Positions 8,299-16,445 of a stretch of 50,977 nucleotides of DNA are shown here, in pieces. A program made the position numbers and the translations under genes. The notes below the pieces were generated by a model that made no database searches, was not told the origin of the DNA, and saw only the letters and a program-made list of their open reading frames with translations. How positions within the stretch are numbered: the stretch's first letter is position 1; the number at the start of each line of letters is the position of its first letter. Where the stretch lies: positions 1-50,977 of the forward strand of contig CABQLI010000007.1 of the NCBI GenBank assembly GCA_902464965.1. Reading direction: 5' to 3'. Source of the stretch: an uncultured Collinsella sp. (GTDB lineage: Bacteria > Actinomycetota > Coriobacteriia > Coriobacteriales > Coriobacteriaceae).

Positions 8299-10698
8299 TT
8301 ATATTTGATAATACAGATTTCCACTGACGATATTTATGTTTATATACGGATCGCCTTTCACGTAGTACTCTGGCCATAGGTAGTTGAGCAATGAGTATTC
8401 CCGATGGAACCTCATTTTCTTTTCATCGCTGATCTCATAGCCTCGTGATAACGACTCGTAATGATACAGCTCAGTATCGGGTGTATATACAACCAAATAA
8501 TTGTGACTCCTCACTTTGAGGCAATAGTCAACATCATTAAAGGCGACAGCCAATTCTTCTCTAAAGCCGCCGACTTCGTCGAAAACAGCTCTCTTTGTCA
8601 TGAGGCATGCTGCGGTCACGGCACTTAAATCTTGTGTACGATCGCATAGATTGAAGTAGCCCCATTTACCTCTGGGGTAGTCTTTTCCGAGGTGGCCGGC
8701 TCCAATCCCTCCGATGCCGACGCCTGCATGTTGCAGAGTATTATCGCTGTAGAAAAGTCTTGCACCAACAATGCCAACTTCTTTTCGCGAACAAATGCCC
8801 AGCATGTTTTCGATCCAGTTTGGGGTTATAACTTCTGTATCGTTGTTTAACAAGAGAAGATAATCGCCCTTTGCTTTGCTAGCGCCAAAGTTCATCAGTT
8901 TTGAGAAATTAAATTCCGCATCCCAATATTCGATGCGAATCGTATCGGGATAGCTTTTCTCCAATTCTGAGTAGTACTCGAATGTTTCTTGGTTCTCGCT
9001 GTTGTTTTCGATAATGATGATTTCGTAGTTATCGTACGTTGAGCGTTCTATGATCGACTTAATGCACGTATCGAGAACTGTGGGATGGTCCTTTGTTGGA
9101 ATAACAATTGAAACAAGTGGATGACTTTCCGGAACTGCATAGGCAACTTTATAAGTGAAGGGGTCGTTTCCGCGGTAAACTTTCGCTGCAATTCCAAGCC
9201 TGTCCAAATGGGCCTGTACAGCTTTGACGCCAGCATCCCATGCATATAGCTTTGAGTTCGGGTCACCTGCAGTTGAGTTCTCGCTAATTCTCCAGTGATA
9301 CAGGATTTTAGCCACGTGCACCACATGCCGTGCTTTTTCGATTGCCTTAAGCGTTAAGTCGTGGTCTTGGGCTCCATCGTACTGTTCGTCGCCGTACCCG
9401 AGAGAATCGAATAGCGTTTTTCTGATTGCAAGGAAATGGCAAATATAATTAACGCTTCGCAGCAAATCGATGCTTAAATCTGGCTTAAAGAACGGATCGC
9501 CATAGCTGCCATTGACAAACAGTTTGTCTTCGTCGCAGTAAATTAGATCAGTATTGTTTTCAGCATTAATTGCATGCGCATATTCATAAAGCGCCGAGGG
9601 CTCGAGAGTATCGTCGTGGTCTAAGAAGCAAATGAAATCTCCATTTGCTTCTTTTGTCCCAGCAAGAGTGTTTTTGGAAATGCCGGCATTGTTTGCTAGC
9701 TCTATCACCTTAATGCGAGCGTCTTTAATCTTAGCGGCTTCGATTATATCTGCAAGCGCACTGTTATCTGGGCTTGCATTGACTAGCACAAGCTCCCAGT
9801 TTGCATAGCTCTGTATGAGAACCGATTCCACCATTTCCCTGAACAGATTTTCGGGTGTGTTGAATAGGGGAACGACGATGCTAAACAAAGGCATTTCCTT
9901 GAAGGTAACCATCGATTGTTTTTCGAGTATCGCCGAGCTTGCCTTGTGTTGCTCGAGCCAATTTGGATATGCAGATGGATCAATCGAAATAGGTTTCATT
10001 TTCGATGTGGTTAAAATGCGTAGCTTATCGAGCTCTTCGTTGTCCACAACAGCGAAGCTGTTAAAGCTTGGGTGGTTGTCGTCTTCGATTGTGAAGATAA
10101 GCCTATTTGTGCTATTTGGGATTCGGACCGAGTATTGAATTTCGCGACGTTTTTTATTGGGAGCAAACCACAAGGGGATCGTAATGTCATCGGTTGTGAT
10201 CGGCTCGATCTCAATACGATTCATCGAGGTATCGAAGCAGCTGATGGCTATTTTGTTGTCTTCGCGCTGAGGAAGTTTTACTGAGCAGCGAAGAATGGCC
10301 TCATCTCCATCTTCGATAAACTCGTGAAAACGCATGCTTGCTACATCCAAGTCGTGCTTATCGTCATAGTTCCTAATGGAATGGGACAAATCATTCTTTA
10401 ATTTATAGTTTAATCTTGACGCCCATTTTGCCGTGCTAAAGCTGATTTTAATGACATCGTAGACGCATCGCGCACTCAAATCATTAATCTGAATATCGCA
10501 ATCACCAGTTCCAAGGTCGGGAAGAACTACGACGTATTGATTTTTATTTGACTCGTATGGATAGATAGAGCTTGGTATTGTCGTTCCCTCGCTCTTCGCT
10601 GCTGTCACCTGAATATTTGATGCGTCTATCTCAACATTCTTTAGGAGAACGTACACCTTTCCGCTTCCACGGCAAATACAATCCATGCTAATTTTCAT
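8299..10698 (-). CDS. Bimodular GT2 glycosyltransferase
   Basis: 799 aa. The first ~265 residues form a non-catalytic, probably beta-rich domain that I do not recognise. Two GT-A domains follow. The first starts at FSIVVPLFNTPENLF (about 274) with FLDHDDTLEPSALYEY as the DXD region. The second starts at PLVSIVIPTKDHPTVLDTC (about 529) with LLLNNDTEVITPNWI and ends with a typical DVDYCLKVR acceptor-base region. Tandem GT2 enzymes often build two linkages or polymerise a glycan backbone in the cytosol. It is on the strand opposite to the cap genes and lies downstream of the DUF4422 gene, with a 75-base gap between them. Confidence 0.85.
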   Translation of the reverse strand: MKISMDCICRGSGKVYVLLKNVEIDASNIQVTAAKSEGTTIPSSIYPYESNKNQYVVVLPDLGTGDCDIQINDLSARCVYDVIKISFSTAKWASRLNYKLKNDLSHSIRNYDDKHDLDVASMRFHEFIEDGDEAILRCSVKLPQREDNKIAISCFDTSMNRIEIEPITTDDITIPLWFAPNKKRREIQYSVRIPNSTNRLIFTIEDDNHPSFNSFAVVDNEELDKLRILTTSKMKPISIDPSAYPNWLEQHKASSAILEKQSMVTFKEMPLFSIVVPLFNTPENLFREMVESVLIQSYANWELVLVNASPDNSALADIIEAAKIKDARIKVIELANNAGISKNTLAGTKEANGDFICFLDHDDTLEPSALYEYAHAINAENNTDLIYCDEDKLFVNGSYGDPFFKPDLSIDLLRSVNYICHFLAIRKTLFDSLGYGDEQYDGAQDHDLTLKAIEKARHVVHVAKILYHWRISENSTAGDPNSKLYAWDAGVKAVQAHLDRLGIAAKVYRGNDPFTYKVAYAVPESHPLVSIVIPTKDHPTVLDTCIKSIIERSTYDNYEIIIIENNSENQETFEYYSELEKSYPDTIRIEYWDAEFNFSKLMNFGASKAKGDYLLLLNNDTEVITPNWIENMLGICSRKEVGIVGARLFYSDNTLQHAGVGIGGIGAGHLGKDYPRGKWGYFNLCDRTQDLSAVTAACLMTKRAVFDEVGGFREELAVAFNDVDYCLKVRSHNYLVVYTPDTELYHYESLSRGYEISDEKKMRFHREYSLLNYLWPEYYVKGDPYININIVSGNLYYQI

Positions 10699-10773
10699 TT
10701 CAATTTACCTTTCCGTTGCACTGAGGATGCCTGCACTATTTCACTTTGATCTCAGGTTTATTCTTGCATTGAA

Positions 10774-11967
10774 TTAATCCAGTACAGGTAGTCTCTCGAT
10801 TCTTTCTTGGTACCGAATACGCGCCGCTGTTATTCGACGTTCATGCCATGTGGCCATAGTTGAATTGCTTTGCTCGTCTTGCGGATGAATGTTTTCATAT
10901 CCAATTGGATGCATATATTCTTTAGGATTTGCTATATACATTTGCGCTGCCTCGAGATTTGCGCTGCACCTACTTCTTAAATCTGGATTTCCATTCAGAA
11001 GAGAGCCGATAGAAAAATGTGGATGTGCAACTCGATTTTCATTAATGCCGATTGCGATGAAATGTTCCAGCGCTCCAAGGGGGTCGTCTTTATATCTATC
11101 GAATAGATCCTCGTAATGATTTACATAAAAGGAATAATCAAATACCGATGAATAGTCTACTCCGTTAAATATGGCATTCGTAGAGCACGAGCATGTAAGT
11201 TGCGGTCTCCTTCGAGGCCACGTGCTTTGATCGATCGTGAGGGCCTCTTTATTAATTGGGTTAAAGATGTGGCATTCATAGCATTTAATGCCTTCCTTTT
11301 TAAGGAAGGCATTAAACAGTCGTTCTGAGATAAAGCCAGGCATCCTTTGTTGATAGCTATCGCGACCACTTATATAGTCAATACGCTTCTCAAGTTGTTT
11401 TTCGATTTTGAAAAGCCATTTACAATATCGGTCCATCAGCTCCTTTTTGCAAATAAACATATTGCATGGCGAAAAAGAACACTCCTCGCAAATTGCTTTA
11501 TCAAAAGCATCCAAGTAGCCAGGGCATTTCGTCCTGATGATTTCCCTTGCCTGTAGCAGATCTGTCGAAGAATGGATCATTCTATACTGCTCAGCAACAG
11601 TGATTAAGTTGCACCCGATTGAGCTTGTGCAGGGTTCTTTGGCTGCAACAATACAGTCATAATGAGTAAGAATGTTCTCAATTTCATAGTCTTTGAGCAT
11701 CTGCTTTGAGTCATTGGGGGACTCAAACGCCCTTCGATAATGCGTGAGCCCAACTATCGACTCAGGAGAATTCTTCCATATCCAATAGAGGCCGGTAAGC
11801 TCGCAGTAGTGTTTGTTTTTCTGGGAAATATTATCGCCTTGATCGTCGTACAGCCATCCAGCCTGACGATTGTCTGTTGGAATGGAGCTTGCCCCAACGT
11901 AGAGCGGCTGATACGGCGCTTGCGCATCAATGTCAAAGTGCTTATGCGCTGCGATGTAAATCTTCAC
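10774..11967 (-). CDS. DUF4422-family putative glycosyltransferase
   Basis: N-terminus KIYIAAHKHFD followed by GDNISQKNKHYCELTGLYWIWKN and GLTHYRRAF is the DUF4422 signature found in capsule loci; the family is thought to transfer sugars but its reaction is little studied. The C-terminal ~120 residues (from about 275, with YSSVFDYSFYVNHYEDLFDRYKDD) are an extra module of unknown role. I chose the GTG start at 11967 because AGGAA lies five bases upstream and family members begin at this point; an in-frame TTG at 12015 has no ribosome site. 397 aa. Confidence 0.8.
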   Translation of the reverse strand: MKIYIAAHKHFDIDAQAPYQPLYVGASSIPTDNRQAGWLYDDQGDNISQKNKHYCELTGLYWIWKNSPESIVGLTHYRRAFESPNDSKQMLKDYEIENILTHYDCIVAAKEPCTSSIGCNLITVAEQYRMIHSSTDLLQAREIIRTKCPGYLDAFDKAICEECSFSPCNMFICKKELMDRYCKWLFKIEKQLEKRIDYISGRDSYQQRMPGFISERLFNAFLKKEGIKCYECHIFNPINKEALTIDQSTWPRRRPQLTCSCSTNAIFNGVDYSSVFDYSFYVNHYEDLFDRYKDDPLGALEHFIAIGINENRVAHPHFSIGSLLNGNPDLRSRCSANLEAAQMYIANPKEYMHPIGYENIHPQDEQSNSTMATWHERRITAARIRYQERIERLPVLD

Positions 11968-12039
11968 TGTTCCTGACGCTCTTTCCGTGCCGAGGCAATT
12001 AGATGGCCTGTTCAATGGGTATCGCTCATATATTTTTAA

Positions 12040-12068
12040 TTGATATGACCGATAGAGATTATTATATA
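12040..12068 (+). promoter_or_regulatory. Candidate sigma-70-type promoter of the rhamnose operon
   Basis: TTGATA (12040-12045) and TATATA (12063-12068) are separated by 17 bases, in an AT-rich gap of about 140 bases between the divergent DUF4422 gene and rmlA. The CGGAGGA ribosome site of rmlA follows. Inferred from hexamer match and spacing only. Confidence 0.55.
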
Positions 12069-12106
12069 AGTCGTAACTAAATCAGTTAAATGACACGGAG
12101 GACTAC

Positions 12107-13006
12107 ATGAAAGGCATCATCCTCGCCGGCGGGTCCGGCACACGCCTGTACCCGCTCACGCTCGTGACCTCCAAGCAGCTGCTGCCGGTCTACGACAAGC
12201 CCATGATCTACTACCCGCTGTCCACCCTCATGCTGGCGGGCATCCGGGACATCCTGGTCATCTCCACCCCGACGGACCTCCCCAACTTCGAGCGCCTGCT
12301 CGGGGACGGCTCGCGCTACGGCGTGAACCTGTCCTACGCCGAGCAGCCGAGCCCGGACGGCCTGGCCCAGGCCTTCACCATCGGCGAGGAGTTCATCGAC
12401 GGCGAGCCGTGCGCGCTCGTGCTCGGCGACAACATCTTCTACGGCAACGGACTTTCGCGCCACCTGACGCGCGCCGTCCAGAACGCCGAGTCGGGGAGGG
12501 CCACGGTATTCGGCTACCACGTGGACGACCCCGAGCGCTTCGGCGTCGTGGAGTTCGACCGCGAGGGCCGTGCCGTCTCCATCGAGGAGAAGCCCGCCGA
12601 GCCCAAGAGCTCCTACGCCGTCACCGGCCTGTACTTCTACCCGGGCGACGTGGCCGCCAAGGCGCATAGGGTCGAGCCCTCCGCCCGCGGCGAGCTCGAG
12701 ATCACCACGCTCAACCAGATGTACCTGGAGGAGGGGACGCTGTCCGTGGTGACCCTCGGCCGCGGCTACGCGTGGCTGGACACCGGAACCATGGAGTCTC
12801 TCCACGAGGCCGCGGAGTTCGTCCGCGCCGTGGAGCACTCCCAGGACCTGCCCGTGTCCGTCCCCGAGGAGATCGCCTGGGAGAACGGCTGGATCACCAC
12901 CGCCGAGCTGGAGGAGGCCGCGAAGGCCTACGGCAAGTCGGTCTACGGCCAGCACCTCAAGAAGGTCGCCGCCGGCGAGATCGTCAACAGCCCGCGCGAG
13001 TACTAA
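12107..13006 (+). CDS. rmlA: Glucose-1-phosphate thymidylyltransferase
   Basis: Makes dTDP-glucose from dTTP and glucose-1-phosphate, the entry step of dTDP-L-rhamnose synthesis in the cytosol. The N-terminus has the nucleotide-binding motif GGSGTRLYPLT (7-17), then QLLPVYDKPMIYYPLSTL, LGDNIFYG (about 106) and EEKPAEPKSSYAVTGLYFY (about 161). 299 aa, usual length. ATG preceded by CGGAGGA. Very GC-rich, like rmlB and rmlCD but unlike the cassette that follows directly. Confidence 0.97.
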   Translation: MKGIILAGGSGTRLYPLTLVTSKQLLPVYDKPMIYYPLSTLMLAGIRDILVISTPTDLPNFERLLGDGSRYGVNLSYAEQPSPDGLAQAFTIGEEFIDGEPCALVLGDNIFYGNGLSRHLTRAVQNAESGRATVFGYHVDDPERFGVVEFDREGRAVSIEEKPAEPKSSYAVTGLYFYPGDVAAKAHRVEPSARGELEITTLNQMYLEEGTLSVVTLGRGYAWLDTGTMESLHEAAEFVRAVEHSQDLPVSVPEEIAWENGWITTAELEEAAKAYGKSVYGQHLKKVAAGEIVNSPREY

Positions 13007-13030
13007 TTGCCTGGTGAAAGGGGATGAGTG

Positions 13031-13642
13031 ATGACCGATATTCTGGAGCGCGATGGCCTCTCCGTCGAGTTGCTCTCATCCCTTTCTTATAAAAGCGAGC
13101 TGGGGATATCGCTTAAGAAGAACCTGCATTATTTTGATCGGGACCTTCTGCTTGCTGAGCTCTTTAAAGCTAATGAGTGGTATCAAGGCCAATCGGCATT
13201 GGTTGACTTGCCTATAGACAGTCGAATTAAATCTCTTCAGTCTATCAAGCTTAAGCTGGACCGTTATTGGCCCGATCATCAAGTGCGTAAGGTCTTTAAT
13301 GACTTGCTCGGCTTTCGATCCATTGTTGATTCTTATGAATCCGTTCTTGCGTTAAGCGGTTCTGATTTTAAAGTTGTTAATCTATCTGCTGGAAAAGCCA
13401 TAGACGACGGTTATCGTGGCGTTCATCTCTATTATGTGCGTGAAGCTCGCTGTTATCCGATAGAGCTTCAGTACAATACCTTCTTTGATAGGCAGTTAAA
13501 TAACTGGCTTCACAAGTATTTGTATAAGAAGACCGTTGATTCGTCGATCGGTGCCTTCTTGCGAATGCGTTACGAGGCCGGTTTGATTCATGATGAAGCT
13601 GAGTTCAGAGGGGAGTTGGCTGATGCGCTATCTGGTTGCTAA
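13031..13642 (+). CDS. RelA/SpoT-synthetase-like protein (possible ToxSAS toxin)
   Basis: 203 aa. The core resembles the (p)ppGpp synthetase domain of small alarmone synthetases: RIKSLQSIKLKLDR (about 58-71), NDLLGFRSIVDSY (about 87-99), DDGYRGVHLYYV (about 126-137) and YPIELQYNT (about 144-152), followed by NNWLHKYLYKK. The usual EIQIRT block reads ELQYNT, so an arginine is replaced by asparagine. No hydrolase, TGS or ACT domain is present. It lies in an AT-rich island between rmlA and rmlB and overlaps the next small ORF. It could make an alarmone, pyrophosphorylate tRNA as some toxic SAS do, or be an inactive relative. ATG at 13031 has AAAGGGG upstream; GTG 13028 is an alternative. Confidence 0.7.
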   Translation: MTDILERDGLSVELLSSLSYKSELGISLKKNLHYFDRDLLLAELFKANEWYQGQSALVDLPIDSRIKSLQSIKLKLDRYWPDHQVRKVFNDLLGFRSIVDSYESVLALSGSDFKVVNLSAGKAIDDGYRGVHLYYVREARCYPIELQYNTFFDRQLNNWLHKYLYKKTVDSSIGAFLRMRYEAGLIHDEAEFRGELADALSGC

Positions 13643-13853
13643 GTGGTTTTCTAAGCAAGGTTCGCTGGTGATGGTCGTTAAGCCAGGCAAGGAGCTTATT
13701 GAGATGATGCGAAGAGTGCAGGGTCGTTTTGGCACCTCTGACCTTCAGCTCGTTACCATCAGTCGTCCCTCCGCATATGGCGAGTACGAACCGTTTGAGT
13801 TTGTCCATTCCGAAGAGCAGCTTGTGGCGCGCCTTGAGCAGCAAGCTGCGTAA
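13623..13853 (+). CDS. Small protein partnered with the RelA-like gene (possible antitoxin)
   Basis: 76 aa, no recognised domain. The start at ATG 13623 lies 20 bases inside the upstream gene and has an AGAGGGGAG ribosome site; a longer form from 13590 is possible but has no better site. Features: a basic, hydrophobic N-terminus, VVKPGKELIEMMRRVQ, and a conserved-looking ISRPSAYGEYEPFEFV segment followed by a short acidic helix. Overlap with the RelA-like gene implies coupled expression. A toxin-neutralising role is inferred from arrangement only; another possibility is a regulatory subunit. Confidence 0.6.
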   Translation: MRYLVAKWFSKQGSLVMVVKPGKELIEMMRRVQGRFGTSDLQLVTISRPSAYGEYEPFEFVHSEEQLVARLEQQAA

Positions 13854-13865
13854 ATAAGGAGAATA

Positions 13866-14885
13866 ATGTCTGAGATTTTTGAACCCAAGAATATCATCGT
13901 CACGGGCGGCTGCGGCTTCATCGGCAGCAACTTCGTGCACTACGTGGTCAACAACCACCCCGGGGTGCACGTGACCGTCCTGGACAAGCTGACCTACGCC
14001 GGCAACCCCGAGAACATCGCGGGCCTGCCCGCGGGCCGCGTGGAGCTCGTCGTGGGCGACATCTGCGACGCCGGGCTGCTCGATGAGTTGGTGCCGGGCC
14101 ACGACGCGATCGTGCACTACGCCGCCGAGAGCCACAACGACAACTCCATCGCCGACCCCGAGCCCTTCCTGCTCACCAACGTGGAGGGCACCTTCCGCCT
14201 GCTGGAGGCCGTCCGCAAGCACGGCGTCCGCTACCACCACGTCTCCACCGACGAGGTCTACGGCGACCTGGCGCTCGACGACCCGGTGAAGTTCACCGAG
14301 GAGACGCCGTATCACCCGTCCTCGCCGTACTCGAGCACCAAGGCCAGCTCCGACATGCTCGTGCGCGCCTGGACGCGCACCTACGGGCTTCGCACGACCA
14401 TCTCCAACTGCTCCAACAACTACGGCCCCTACCAGCACGTGGAGAAGTTCATTCCGCGCCAGATCACGAACATCATCGACGGCGTCCGCCCCAAGCTCTA
14501 CGGCCGCGGCGAGAACGTCCGCGACTGGATCCACACCGAGGACCACTCCTCGGCCGTCTGGGACATCCTGACCCGCGGCCGCATGGGGGAGACCTACCTC
14601 ATCGGAGCCGACGGCGAGAGGGACAACATCACGGTCCTGCGCATGATCCTGGAGGCCATGGGCCGCGACCCCGAGGACTTCGACTGGGTCGCCGACCGCC
14701 CCGGCCACGACCGCCGCTACGCCATCGACTCCACGAAGCTCCAGCGCGAGCTCGGCTGGAGGCCGGCCCACACCGACTTCGCCGAGGGGCTGAAACAGAC
14801 CATCGACTGGTACGTCGCCAACGAGTCCTGGTGGCGCCCCGCCAAGGAGGCCACCGAGGCCCGCTACCGCGCACAGGGCCAGTAA
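13866..14885 (+). CDS. rmlB: dTDP-glucose 4,6-dehydratase
   Basis: Second step of dTDP-L-rhamnose synthesis; an NAD-binding extended SDR enzyme. Seen: GGCGFIGSNFVHYV (15-28), YAAESHNDNSI (about 85-95), STDEVYGDL (about 127) and the YSSTKASSD catalytic motif (about 155). 339 aa, normal length. ATG has an AAGGAG site 7 bases upstream. It follows the AT-rich RelA-like cassette by 12 bases, so rmlA and rmlB were probably adjacent before insertion. Very GC-rich. Confidence 0.97.
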   Translation: MSEIFEPKNIIVTGGCGFIGSNFVHYVVNNHPGVHVTVLDKLTYAGNPENIAGLPAGRVELVVGDICDAGLLDELVPGHDAIVHYAAESHNDNSIADPEPFLLTNVEGTFRLLEAVRKHGVRYHHVSTDEVYGDLALDDPVKFTEETPYHPSSPYSSTKASSDMLVRAWTRTYGLRTTISNCSNNYGPYQHVEKFIPRQITNIIDGVRPKLYGRGENVRDWIHTEDHSSAVWDILTRGRMGETYLIGADGERDNITVLRMILEAMGRDPEDFDWVADRPGHDRRYAIDSTKLQRELGWRPAHTDFAEGLKQTIDWYVANESWWRPAKEATEARYRAQGQ

Positions 14886-14938
14886 GACCGCATCCCGGCG
14901 CCCGCAACCTGAACCTCTTCGATAGGAGCTTTTCCCAC

Positions 14939-16393
14939 ATGGCAGACATCGCATTCGAGAAGGACCTCGCCGTCGCCGAGACCGGCATCGGGGGCCTGAA
15001 GGTCGTCGACCTCGCCGTCCACGGCGACTCGCGCGGCTGGTTCAAGGAGAACTGGCAGCGCGCCAAGATGACCGCCCTGGGCATCCCGGACCTCCGCGTC
15101 GTCCAGAACAACGTCTCCTACAACGACAAGAAGGGCGTCACGCGCGGCATCCACGCCGAGCCCTGGGACAAGTTCATCTCCGTGGCGCGCGGCAGCGTCT
15201 TCGGCGCCTGGGTGGACCTTCGCGAGGGCAGCGAGACCTTCGGCAAGGTCTACACCTGCACCCTGGACCCGTCCAGGGCCATCTACGTCCCGCGCGGCGT
15301 GGGCAACTCCTTCCAGGCCCTGGAGGACGGCACCGCCTACACCTACCTGGTGGACGCCCACTGGTCGCTGGAGCTCAAGAGGACCTACACCTTCGTGAAC
15401 CTCGCCGACCCCGAGCTCGCCATCGAGTGGCCGATCCCGCTGGATCAGGCCACCGTCTCCGTGGCCGACCTCAACCACCCGATGCTCAAGGACGTCGTCC
15501 CCATGGCGCCCAAGAGGACCCTCGTCACCGGCTGCGACGGCCAGCTGGGCCGCGCGGTCCGCGCGCTGGCGGAGGAGCGCGGCGTGGCGAAGGACTTCGA
15601 CTTCTGCGACATCGACACCTTCGACATGTCAGACCCGGACGCCTACTCCAAGTACGACTGGTCGCTCTACGGCACCGTGATCAACTGCGGCGCCTACACG
15701 GCCGTGGATAAAGCCGAGACCCCCGAGGGCCGCGCCACCGCCTGGAAGGCCAACGCTATGGGACCGGCGCTGCTCGCACGCACCTGCGCCGAGCACGGGA
15801 TCACCCTCGTGCACGTGTCCTCCGACTACGTCTTCGACGGCACGGCCGGGGTCCACACGGAGGACGAGCCGTTCTCCCCGCTGTCCGTCTACGGCCAGAC
15901 CAAGGCCGCGGGCGACATCGCCGTGGCGGGCTGCCCGCGCCACTACATCATGCGCAGCTCCTGGGTCATCGGCGAGGGCCACAACTTCGTCAAGACCATG
16001 AAAGGGCTGTCCGACCGCGTCGCCGACCCCGAGGACAAGCTCACGCAGGTCACCGTCGTGGACGACCAGCTGGGCCGCCTGACCTTCACGCGCGACATGG
16101 CCGGGGCCATCTTCCACGTGCTGGGGACGCACGCCCCCTACGGCACCTACGACTGCACCGGCTCCGGCGCCGTGAAGAGCTGGACGGACATCGCCCGCGC
16201 CGTCTTCGAGGCCGCCAACGGCAACGGCGAGAAGGTCGTGCCGGTATCGACCGCCGACTACTACGCGAACGCCGAGGGCCCCGTCGCCCCGCGCCCGGTC
16301 CACTCCGCACTCGACCTGTCCAAGCTCGAGGCTGCCGGCTTCCACATGCCCGACTGGGAGGAAGAGCTGGGGGAGTACTTCAAGACGCTCTAG
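14939..16393 (+). CDS. rmlCD: Fused dTDP-4-dehydrorhamnose 3,5-epimerase / reductase (RmlC-RmlD)
   Basis: 484-aa fusion doing the last two steps to dTDP-L-rhamnose. Residues 1-190 are the RmlC cupin: GDSRGWFKENWQ (about 23), RGIHAEPWDKFISV (about 64) and the later YVPRGVGNSFQALEDG. Residues 195-484 are the RmlD SDR reductase: VTGCDGQLGRAVRAL, INCGAYTAVDKAE (about 248) and YGQTKAAGD (about 318). This fusion is known in several actinobacteria. Start chosen at ATG 14939 with AGGAG ten bases upstream; longer in-frame forms run into rmlB. Confidence 0.95.
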   Translation: MADIAFEKDLAVAETGIGGLKVVDLAVHGDSRGWFKENWQRAKMTALGIPDLRVVQNNVSYNDKKGVTRGIHAEPWDKFISVARGSVFGAWVDLREGSETFGKVYTCTLDPSRAIYVPRGVGNSFQALEDGTAYTYLVDAHWSLELKRTYTFVNLADPELAIEWPIPLDQATVSVADLNHPMLKDVVPMAPKRTLVTGCDGQLGRAVRALAEERGVAKDFDFCDIDTFDMSDPDAYSKYDWSLYGTVINCGAYTAVDKAETPEGRATAWKANAMGPALLARTCAEHGITLVHVSSDYVFDGTAGVHTEDEPFSPLSVYGQTKAAGDIAVAGCPRHYIMRSSWVIGEGHNFVKTMKGLSDRVADPEDKLTQVTVVDDQLGRLTFTRDMAGAIFHVLGTHAPYGTYDCTGSGAVKSWTDIARAVFEAANGNGEKVVPVSTADYYANAEGPVAPRPVHSALDLSKLEAAGFHMPDWEEELGEYFKTL

Positions 16394-16415
16394 CTGCTAT
16401 TAACTTATCGAGGGT

Positions 16416-16445
16416 AAAAGCCGCCGCTTGTTAACGGCGGCTTTT
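16416..16445. terminator. Bidirectional terminator after rmlCD
   Basis: Perfect 11-bp stem AAAAGCCGCCG / CGGCGGCTTTT with an 8-base loop, 22 bases after the rmlCD stop. A/T runs flank both sides, so it works for either strand. The minus-strand YfhO-like gene ends inside the hairpin (its stop codon is 16431-16433). Confidence 0.9.

Noticed and set aside
12085..12955. Minus-strand open frame opposite rmlA
   Set aside because: Shadow of rmlA with low-complexity composition.
14831..14938. Longer RmlC-RmlD N-terminus
   Set aside because: It would overlap rmlB and has no ribosome site; ATG 14939 has AGGAG and matches the RmlC start.
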